A stretch of 6,228 bases of DNA from positions 1-6,228 of the forward strand of contig CALFXV010000205.1 of the NCBI GenBank assembly GCA_937957775.1, read 5' to 3'. The position numbers and the translations under genes are program-made. Under the pieces are notes generated by a model, which had not been told where the DNA came from, did not search any database, and was given only the letters and a program-made list of their open reading frames with translations. Every line of letters starts with the position of its first letter. The first letter of the stretch is position 1. Origin of the DNA: an uncultured Methylotenera sp. Lineage in GTDB: Bacteria > Pseudomonadota > Gammaproteobacteria > Burkholderiales > Methylophilaceae. Shown here piece by piece: positions 1-5,565 of this stretch.

Positions 1-1
1 T

Positions 2-124
2 TTTATTAGCCTGCATTACCAAGACTTATACTGGCCGGCGTTCAATGTGGCCGACAGCGCCATTTGCCTGGGCGTAGGCTTGCTGATTTTAGACAGCTTT
101 AAACGCCCGTCTAGCGCAAAGTAA
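2..124 (+). CDS. lspA: Lipoprotein signal peptidase (signal peptidase II), 3' end only
   Basis: This is the last 40 codons plus TAA of a gene that begins outside the window. The visible residues include YWPAFNVADSAICLGVGLL, the C-terminal catalytic block of the LspA aspartic peptidase family. The Asp in FNVADSAI is one of the two catalytic aspartates, and the hydrophobic run after it is the last membrane helix. The protein ends in a short basic tail (FKRPSSAK), as expected on the cytoplasmic side. LspA is an inner-membrane enzyme that removes the signal peptide from diacylglyceryl-modified prolipoproteins just before the lipidated cysteine. Family members are about 160 residues long, so roughly three quarters of the gene is missing here. 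It converges on the DUF808 gene across a 41-base gap. The identification rests on a short but highly characteristic stretch. Confidence 0.93.
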   Translation, partial: FISLHYQDLYWPAFNVADSAICLGVGLLILDSFKRPSSAK

Positions 125-131
125 TGCTAGA

Positions 132-152
132 AGCGGCAAAAACAATGCCGCT
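132..152. terminator. Hairpin in the lspA/DUF808 convergent gap (possible weak bidirectional terminator)
   Basis: The arms AGCGGCA (132-138) and TGCCGCT (146-152) pair perfectly over 7 bp around a 7-base A-rich loop. The hairpin starts 7 bases after the lspA stop codon and ends 13 bases before the DUF808 stop codon, where a shared terminator would lie. Neither strand has a run of T after the stem, so it is not a canonical intrinsic terminator. It could instead be a 3'-end stabilising hairpin. The structure is seen; the function is inferred from position. Confidence 0.4.
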
Positions 153-165
153 GTGATGCCCGTCC

Positions 166-1125
166 CTATTGGCCTGCAGGCCTTCCTGTATTTGGTTTGA
201 GGGCTTGCCCTAGCTTAAACAGCGCCAAACTCACTCCCCCAACCAATAAACCCAGCAAGGCATCGAAGATTAAGGGCGCGACTAGGGCCAGGGCCGAGCC
301 GATAGCCGGCAAAGCATGCAGCCAACTGACGATATACGTGGCGCCATGGTGCCACAGCGGAAAGCCGTGGCCTATGATGCTGCCGCCCACCATGAACATG
401 GCCAAGGTGCCGATGACGGACAAGCTGCGCATCAACAGCGGGGCAAAGGCCAGCAATTGTTGGCCCAATTTGCGTTGGCATTGAGCATACAGCCCAGGTC
501 CTTTTTTTAGCAGCAAATACAAACCCAAGTCGTCCAGTTTGACGATGGCGGCGACCAGGCCGTAAACGCCGACTGTCATTAATAGGGCGATGCTGCTCAC
601 CACCGTGGCTTGCAGACTGAATGCCGCGCCAGCGACAGTGCCCAAGGCGATGACGATGATTTCCGCAGACAAAATAAAGTCAGTGCGGATGGCGCCTTTA
701 ATCTTTTCTTCTTCCAATGCCAGCAGATCGACCTTGGCGTCCGCCAATGCAGCGCTTAAGGCCGCTTGATGGTTATCCGCTTCGCTGCTATGACTGAGTT
801 TGTGGGCAATTTTTTCAAAGCCCTCAAAGCATAAATACACGCCGCCGGCCATGAGTAAAGGCAAGATGGCGGCTGGAGCAAAGTAGCTGATGGTTAGCGC
901 GCTGGGCACCAGGATGAGTTTGTTTATAAACGAGCCTTTTGCCACCGCCCATACCACCGGCAGTTCGCGTTCGGCGTGCACGCCGGCCACTTGTTGGGCA
1001 TTCAAGGCTAAGTCGTCGCCTAACACACCGGCGGTTTTTTTAGCCGCCACTTGCGTCATCACCGACACGTCATCGAGTATGGAGGCAATGTCATCCAATA
1101 ATGCCAGTAAGCTGCCTGCGGCCAT
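166..1125 (-). CDS. DUF808 family inner-membrane protein (YedI-like)
   Basis: A 319-residue integral membrane protein of the DUF808 family, whose E. coli member is YedI (about 305 residues); function unknown. The N-terminus, MAAGSLLALLDDIASILDDV followed by VAAKKTAGVLGDDLA, is the family signature. So is the FEGFEKIAHKL stretch near residues 100-110. Hydrophobic segments lie near residues 70-98, 152-170, 175-196, 228-252 and 272-305, with a charged, probably cytoplasmic loop at about 107-150. The length is normal and the frame intact. The start is supported by AAGGA at 1133-1137, 7 bases before the ATG. The gene begins only 10 bases after regA ends and is very probably the third gene of the regB-regA transcript. 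It would then share redox control, but no biochemical link between DUF808 and RegBA is established to my knowledge. Confidence 0.9.
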   Translation of the reverse strand: MAAGSLLALLDDIASILDDVSVMTQVAAKKTAGVLGDDLALNAQQVAGVHAERELPVVWAVAKGSFINKLILVPSALTISYFAPAAILPLLMAGGVYLCFEGFEKIAHKLSHSSEADNHQAALSAALADAKVDLLALEEEKIKGAIRTDFILSAEIIVIALGTVAGAAFSLQATVVSSIALLMTVGVYGLVAAIVKLDDLGLYLLLKKGPGLYAQCQRKLGQQLLAFAPLLMRSLSVIGTLAMFMVGGSIIGHGFPLWHHGATYIVSWLHALPAIGSALALVAPLIFDALLGLLVGGVSLALFKLGQALKPNTGRPAGQ

Positions 1126-1129
1126 GGGG

Positions 1130-1137
1130 TTTTCCTT
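1130..1137 (-). promoter_or_regulatory. Ribosome binding site of the DUF808 gene, overlapping the regA stop codon
   Basis: On the minus strand these bases read AAGGAAAA, with the AAGGA core 7 bases from the DUF808 ATG. The first two bases are part of the regA TAA (1136-1138), so a ribosome terminating on regA sits on the initiation site for DUF808. This supports both the chosen DUF808 start and co-transcription, probably with translational coupling. Confidence 0.7.
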
Positions 1138-1687
1138 ATTCTTTAATGGGGTGTTTGCTGAGTTTTCTTTGCAGGGTGCGTCTGTGCATATTCAAGCTAC
1201 GGGCGGTGGCCGAGATGTTGCCGTCGTGTTCACTCAATACCCGTTGTATGTGTTCCCATTCTAGGCGATCCACGGATAACGGCAAGCTAGCCAGTTCGAT
1301 GTCAGTGTCGCCGTTTTGTTTGCCAAAGGCGGCGACGATTTCATCGGCATCCACCGGTTTGGCCAAGTAATGCGTCGCGCCCAATTTTATCGCTTCAATT
1401 GCCGTGCTGATGCTGGCATAGCCGGTTAACACCACGATGCGCGTGCCAGCTTGCAAGCTAGCGAGTTGGCGCACCAACACCAGGCCGGAATTGCCAGCCA
1501 TTTTGAGGTCGACCACGGCGTACTCCGGCGGGTCTTGCTCTGCCAGCGCAAAAGCGCTTTCGGCACTGTTGGCGGTGCTGACTAAAAAGCCGCGTTTATG
1601 CATGGCGGGCGCCAGCACGCTTAAAAATTCCTCGTCGTCATCGACCAACAATAGCGTGGGGTTCTCAACTGCTGCAAAGGCGTTCAT
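1136..1687 (-). CDS. regA: RegA/PrrA/RoxR-type redox response regulator
   Basis: A 183-residue two-domain transcription factor. The receiver domain (about residues 10-122) has the acidic pocket DDD at 16-18, the phospho-acceptor Asp60 (AVVDLKMAG), the switch Thr88 (VVLTGYAS) and Lys110 (YLAKP). After a short linker comes a Fis-type helix-turn-helix (about 141-180), ending GNISATARSLNMHRRTLQRKL. The HRRTLQRKL recognition helix is the hallmark of the RegA/PrrA/ActR/RoxR family, which controls respiratory, carbon- and nitrogen-fixation and energy genes in response to redox. The receiver-linker-HTH layout and length (about 180) are typical. There is no AAA+ domain, which separates it from NtrC-like regulators. 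The ATG overlaps the regB stop as ATGA, and AAAGGT at 1694-1699 inside regB gives a ribosome site 6 bases upstream. It is the cognate partner of the upstream kinase and the expected binder of the operator at 3060-3089. Confidence 0.95.
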   Translation of the reverse strand: MNAFAAVENPTLLLVDDDEEFLSVLAPAMHKRGFLVSTANSAESAFALAEQDPPEYAVVDLKMAGNSGLVLVRQLASLQAGTRIVVLTGYASISTAIEAIKLGATHYLAKPVDADEIVAAFGKQNGDTDIELASLPLSVDRLEWEHIQRVLSEHDGNISATARSLNMHRRTLQRKLSKHPIKE

Positions 1688-2988
1688 GAGCTGACCTTTA
1701 ATTTGGCTAGCGGCAATTTAACCGTTGTTAACACGCCGCCTTCGGCGTGGTTATTAAAGCTTAATTCCCCGTCATAACGGGCTAGGGTGGTTCGCGTTAA
1801 ATAAACGCCTAAGCCCATGCCGTCAGCCTGTTTGGAACTAAAGAAGGGTGTGCCTATTTTTTGTTTGGCCTCCAAGCTTAAGCCTTTGCCAAAATCGCGG
1901 ATGTGCAGGGTGAGCAGCTTGTCTGTCCATTGCGCGTCAAACAGTATGCGTGCCGGCGATTCGTCGGCGGCATTGTCCAGTAAATTTAAAAGGGCTTGGC
2001 TTAGGGTTCTGTCCATGCTCACTTGCGGTGAGGCCGTGTCTTTAGGCATGCAAACGACCAATTCGGTGGCCGGCCTGGTATCACGCCAACGTTGCAAAGC
2101 CTCGCTAATAAACGCAGCTAAAGGCAAGCCTGCGCCGGCTTCTGCCCTAGCGAGGCCAGCGTTACGGGTGATCGACGAGAGGATTTCTTTGCAGCGGGCG
2201 ATTTGCTTTTGCATCAGCGAGAGTTGCTGCAATAGCTCGGGCTGCGCGGCGTAATCTTGCGTCAGTTCTTTGGCCACCACCGCCATGGTCGCAAGCGGCG
2301 TGCCCAATTCGTGCGCGGCGCTGGTGGCCAGCGTGCCTAAGGCCAGCATGCGTTCGCTTTCTAATGCCTGCTCACGCACGCTGGCAATGGCTTGGTCGTA
2401 GTCGCGTAAATTTTGGCCTATGCGGGCGATGAAGATGGCAACAATGACCGTGCTCACAACAAAGCCTATCCACATGCCCAGCAAATGAATGTCCAGTTGC
2501 ACGCTGTCTTGGTCGGCTAATTGCGCATGCAAATGCAAGTGCGACAGCGGCACGTGGTAGAACATTAGCAAGGTATAACAAGTGATGCACAAGCTGGCAA
2601 TCAACCAAGCGTAGCCGGCACGCAAGGCCACGGCAGCTACCGTGATGGGCAACAAATACATCCAAATAAAGGGGTTGCTGTAGCCGCCGCTGAAATAAAA
2701 AAGCACGCTTAAAGCCAACACGTCGCCTAGCAATTGCAGCAGCAATTCAAGTTGGCTGATGGCTTGATGGGTTTGCGCGGTGTGCTGGAGTCGCCACCAT
2801 GCTATGAGGCTAAATAAACCCAGTGCGCCTATGGCTAGGCTTAAGGGCAACACCGGCAAAGGCACGGCCGCTTGGCGCAGGCTAACTATCACTAAGCCGA
2901 GCGCCAGCATGATGACGCCGCGCAACATGATTAGACGTTGCATGTTTAAACGGGTGGCATTTAAAAAAGAGGCGTTGCTGGTGGGCAT
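1684..2988 (-). CDS. regB: RegB/PrrB/RoxS-type redox sensor histidine kinase
   Basis: A 434-residue inner-membrane sensor kinase. Six hydrophobic segments (about 21-37, 47-65, 82-100, 108-125, 128-146, 169-189) form the RegB-type sensor. The motif GGYSNPF at 101-107 corresponds to the GGxxNPF sequence implicated in ubiquinone sensing in RegB. The H-box has the phospho-accepting His226 in AAHELGTPLAT. Cys266 (ARCKEIL) lies exactly 40 residues later, matching the His225/Cys265 spacing of Rhodobacter RegB, whose cysteine is redox active. The ATPase domain shows the N-box (Asn335, Asn339), DFGKG (365-369), the F-box TPFFSSK (380-386) and GMGLG (390-394). All catalytic elements are intact. The ATG at 2988 has no clear Shine-Dalgarno sequence. 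Met16 is an alternative start, just before the first membrane segment. The gene overlaps regA by 4 bases. It should autophosphorylate when the quinone pool is reduced and transfer phosphate to RegA. Confidence 0.95.
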   Translation of the reverse strand: MPTSNASFLNATRLNMQRLIMLRGVIMLALGLVIVSLRQAAVPLPVLPLSLAIGALGLFSLIAWWRLQHTAQTHQAISQLELLLQLLGDVLALSVLFYFSGGYSNPFIWMYLLPITVAAVALRAGYAWLIASLCITCYTLLMFYHVPLSHLHLHAQLADQDSVQLDIHLLGMWIGFVVSTVIVAIFIARIGQNLRDYDQAIASVREQALESERMLALGTLATSAAHELGTPLATMAVVAKELTQDYAAQPELLQQLSLMQKQIARCKEILSSITRNAGLARAEAGAGLPLAAFISEALQRWRDTRPATELVVCMPKDTASPQVSMDRTLSQALLNLLDNAADESPARILFDAQWTDKLLTLHIRDFGKGLSLEAKQKIGTPFFSSKQADGMGLGVYLTRTTLARYDGELSFNNHAEGGVLTTVKLPLAKLKVSS

Positions 2989-3019
2989 GCGATGGCTAAG
3001 TTAATAATGGTTACTCGGC

Positions 3020-3025
3020 ATTATA
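3020..3025 (-). promoter_or_regulatory. Candidate -10 element for the regB-regA-DUF808 operon
   Basis: On the minus strand these bases read TATAAT, a perfect sigma-70 -10 hexamer. It would place the transcript start near 3013, about 25 bases upstream of the regB ATG. No good -35 hexamer is found 16-18 bases further upstream, which suggests a promoter needing an activator or weak basal expression. The double operator is centred about 62 bases upstream of the proposed start, a position usual for a class I activator. The hexamer is seen; promoter use is inferred. Confidence 0.45.
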
Positions 3026-3059
3026 AAGCCTAAGCAAAAATAATAGGCCGATCTGGGGT

Positions 3060-3089
3060 GCGACATATTGTCGCGCGACAATATGCCAC
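3060..3089. promoter_or_regulatory. Double RegA-type operator built around a 22-bp perfect palindrome
   Basis: Two 15-bp sites abut with no gap. The first is GCGACATATTGTCGC (3060-3074, plus strand). The second is GTGGCATATTGTCGC, read on the minus strand from 3089 to 3075. The central 22 bases (3064-3085) are a perfect palindrome. The plus-strand site is itself an inverted repeat (GCGAC-N5-GTCGC). Each site fits the RegA consensus GYGRSRnnWWnnCGC as I remember it from Rhodobacter work, and matches the remembered RegR box GNGRCRTTNNGNCGC at all fixed positions but one. The two sites differ only at Y and R positions where the consensus is degenerate. The element lies between the divergently transcribed regB and TonB-receptor genes. 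This makes autoregulation plus control of the receptor the natural reading. No binding is demonstrated. Confidence 0.72.
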
Positions 3090-3095
3090 ATTCCA

Positions 3096-3101
3096 TAAAA
3101 T
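3096..3101 (+). promoter_or_regulatory. Candidate -10 element for the TonB-receptor gene
   Basis: TAAAAT matches the sigma-70 -10 consensus at 5 of 6 positions. It would start transcription near 3108, leaving a leader of about 30 bases. There is no recognisable -35 hexamer at the correct distance, because the palindromic operator occupies that region. A class II activator overlapping -35 would explain this arrangement, though a bound repressor there would equally block transcription. An alternative pair, TTGTCC (3106-3111) with TAATTA (3129-3134) at 17-base spacing, would put the start almost on the first ATG. It would make sense only if translation starts at 3154. Confidence 0.35.
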
Positions 3102-3138
3102 TAATTTGTCCTCTACCATACGGCCGTCTAATTAAATA

Positions 3139-5460
3139 ATGGATTTGCTGTTGATGAAAAGACCTATTTGTATTGTTTTTTTCTTACTCATGCCTATGCA
3201 GTTTGCTTATGCCGAACACGATCATGACCTCGATCAAGTGGAGGTGCAGGCACCCATTATAGATAGCCGCATTCTTAAGCACCCGGCCACGGTGGAAACC
3301 TACGATAGGCAACAAATTGCCGATAGCATTAATGCGGCTACGGTAGCGCAAACCTTAAAATATTTGCCCAGCATACAAGTGCGTGAGCGATTTATTGGTG
3401 ACCGAAATGGCATCATAGCCACGCGGACTGCGGGCACGCTATCCAGTGCGCAAAGTATGCTGTTTGCGGACGGTGTGTTGCTATCCAATTTGTTGGGCAA
3501 TTCTTTTGGCTACCCGCCACGCTGGGGCTTGATTATGCCCGAAGAGGTCGAGAGCATTAGCATGATGTATGGGCCTTTTTCTGCGCTGTATGCGGGCAAT
3601 TCGTTTGGTGGTGTCATGAGTTTGCACACGCGCATGCCGGAAAAATTGGAAAGCCACGCTACGGTACAAACCTTTATGCAGGACTTTTCTTTGTACGGCA
3701 CAAGCGAACATTACCAGGGTCAGCATTTAACCGCTTCATTGGGCAATAAAGTGAACGATTTTGCTTTCTGGTTGGGCGTTGATTACTTGGAAAACAAAGG
3801 CCAGCCCATGGGTTTTTCAACGAGTGCCTTATCCACTACAACATCGACAGCCAACTCGGTTACTGGCGCTTATCAGGATAAGGACGTAACGAACGCGAAT
3901 CGGATAGTATTTGGTGCAAACAGCATGGAAGACGTCAAGCAAACCGACGTTAAATTTAAAGCCAGCTATGACATTAGCCCGCAGCTTAAAGTCGCTTACA
4001 CCATAGGCTTGTGGGACTTACACAGTGAAACGGATGTGCAAAGCTACATCAAAGCCAGCAATGGCGATACCGTTTACAACAACAAGGTCAGTTTTAATGG
4101 AAAATCTTACAGCGTGACGGGTTTAAGTCCAGGTCGTGCTGAGGCTTTTCATATCATGCAAGCGCTGGACATTAAATCGGACAGCAAAGGCTTTTTTGAT
4201 TGGGAATTAACCCTATCCGATTTTAATTATCAAAAAGACAACAATGCCAGTTCGACTGCCAGCTCCAGTTCTACAACCGATCTGAATGCAGGCAACCCAT
4301 ACCTAAGTCGAAGCGGAACGGTAACCGACATGCAGGGTACAGGCTGGTTAGCTTTTGAGGCGCGCGGGACATTGCATCCGGCCAACCACACGGTCGATAT
4401 TGGCTACCACTTTGATCATTATGCATTGCGCAGTGTGGTCTACAACACAACAGATTGGACTGTTGGGGGTAAAGATACATTGAAATCAGCAGCACAAGGT
4501 GACACTCGTACTCAAGCTGTGTACGTGCAGGATAAATGGCAATTAGACGCAAAATGGGCATTGACTTTAGGGGGGCGCGCAGAACATTGGCAGGCCAGTA
4601 ATGGCCAAAATAGACCAACAGCAAGCACCACATTAAGCTATGCCGATCGCTCGGATAATAAATTTTCACCTAAGCTGTCACTTAGTTTTGAACCGCAACC
4701 GGCTTGGGGCTTCAGGGCTTCTTACGGTCAAGCATACCGCTTTCCTACCGTGGCGGAAATGTATCAATCATTGCAAAATGGCAGCACCGTTTATTTTGTA
4801 GCGAGCAATCCTGATTTAAAACCGGAGCAAGTTAAAGCTGGAGAGTCAACAGCGGAGCGGCGTTTTCAAAACGGTTTGTTGCGGATAAGTTTATTCCATG
4901 AGGATAAATACGACGCCTTGATTTCACAAACCTTTGCAACCAACACGGCCATTCCCTATGACACCGGCACATGCACCCGGAACGGTGGTTGCAGTTTTAT
5001 ACAAAATGTAGGCCACATCCGCACACGTGGGTTGGAAATGTCGACCCAGTGGCAAGATGCCTTTGTGCATGGCTTGGATTTGCAAGGCAGCGCCACCTTT
5101 ACCGACGCGGAAGTATTGGCTAATGAGGGAGCGCCGACAACAATTGGCAATAAGCCCACGCGCATACCCAAAAATATGTTTAAAGCAGTCGCCAGTTATC
5201 ACCAAGGCAAGCACCTTACCTACAGTCTAGCGGCACGCTATAGCGGCAGGCAGTTTACCAACTTGAGTAATAGCGACATTAATCCGGATACCTTTGGCGG
5301 CGCGAGCAATTTTTTCATCATGGATGCAAAAGCCAATTATCAATTTGCCGACCGCTTCACCGTGAGCGTGGGCATGGACAACATCAATAATTGCAAATCG
5401 TATGTGTCGCATCCTTATCCGCATCGCACCACCTATCTGCAGGCAAAGTTTGATTATTAA
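3139..5460 (+). CDS. TonB-dependent outer-membrane receptor, substrate unknown
   Basis: A 773-residue ligand-gated outer-membrane transporter energised by TonB-ExbBD. Counting from the first ATG, residues 6-25 are a signal peptide (MKRPICIVFFLLMPMQFAYA) with probable cleavage after AYA. An EHDHD stretch follows, then DQVEVQAP, where a TonB box is expected. The plug domain (about 48-165) shows MLFADGVLL, the PEEVESISMMYGPFSALYAG element and NSFGGVMSL. The rest is a long barrel ending YPHRTTYLQAKFDY, with the C-terminal aromatic residue needed for outer-membrane insertion. Cys612 and Cys618 may close a disulfide in an external loop. The better start may be ATG at 3154 (Met6), because the signal peptide then begins MKR; a weak GGA lies 10 bases upstream of it, whereas 3139 has no ribosome site. 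The substrate cannot be read from sequence. The His-rich N-terminus hints at a metal. Confidence 0.93.
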   Translation: MDLLLMKRPICIVFFLLMPMQFAYAEHDHDLDQVEVQAPIIDSRILKHPATVETYDRQQIADSINAATVAQTLKYLPSIQVRERFIGDRNGIIATRTAGTLSSAQSMLFADGVLLSNLLGNSFGYPPRWGLIMPEEVESISMMYGPFSALYAGNSFGGVMSLHTRMPEKLESHATVQTFMQDFSLYGTSEHYQGQHLTASLGNKVNDFAFWLGVDYLENKGQPMGFSTSALSTTTSTANSVTGAYQDKDVTNANRIVFGANSMEDVKQTDVKFKASYDISPQLKVAYTIGLWDLHSETDVQSYIKASNGDTVYNNKVSFNGKSYSVTGLSPGRAEAFHIMQALDIKSDSKGFFDWELTLSDFNYQKDNNASSTASSSSTTDLNAGNPYLSRSGTVTDMQGTGWLAFEARGTLHPANHTVDIGYHFDHYALRSVVYNTTDWTVGGKDTLKSAAQGDTRTQAVYVQDKWQLDAKWALTLGGRAEHWQASNGQNRPTASTTLSYADRSDNKFSPKLSLSFEPQPAWGFRASYGQAYRFPTVAEMYQSLQNGSTVYFVASNPDLKPEQVKAGESTAERRFQNGLLRISLFHEDKYDALISQTFATNTAIPYDTGTCTRNGGCSFIQNVGHIRTRGLEMSTQWQDAFVHGLDLQGSATFTDAEVLANEGAPTTIGNKPTRIPKNMFKAVASYHQGKHLTYSLAARYSGRQFTNLSNSDINPDTFGGASNFFIMDAKANYQFADRFTVSVGMDNINNCKSYVSHPYPHRTTYLQAKFDY

Positions 5461-5505
5461 CAACAATCAAAAAATCGGCTTTAACTGCATTACAATGCCT
5501 ACTTT

Positions 5506-5536
5506 CATTTCAGCCTAGGGTATCTTGGCTGAAATG
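5506..5536. other. Strong hairpin between the receptor and propeller genes
   Basis: Arms CATTTCAGCC (5506-5515) and GGCTGAAATG (5527-5536) pair perfectly over 10 bp around an 11-base loop. The hairpin begins 45 bases after the receptor stop codon and ends 29 bases before the next ATG. No T-run follows immediately; only TTTTA appears about 10 bases later. It is therefore not a convincing intrinsic terminator. It could attenuate read-through, protect or process the bicistronic mRNA, or be a protein-binding palindrome. A TACAAT hexamer at 5491-5496 just upstream, without a -35, is a weak -10 candidate for a separate promoter. The rest of this 105-base gap shows nothing I can name. Confidence 0.5.
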
Positions 5537-5565
5537 CCACATCAATTTTAAGTCTGTTATTGCAT

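Noticed and set aside
171..182. Perfect 12-bp palindrome GGCCTGCAGGCC
   Set aside because: It lies inside the last codons of the DUF808 gene (RPAGQ) and has no loop or T-run, so it is most likely a codon-driven coincidence.
1817..2254. 145-codon open frame on the plus strand
   Set aside because: It is antisense to the intact, motif-rich kinase domain of regB. Its translation resembles no known family and it has no supporting start context.
4271..4669. 132-codon open frame on the minus strand
   Set aside because: It lies wholly inside the TonB receptor barrel, antisense, with no domain pattern or ribosome site. It is treated as a shadow.
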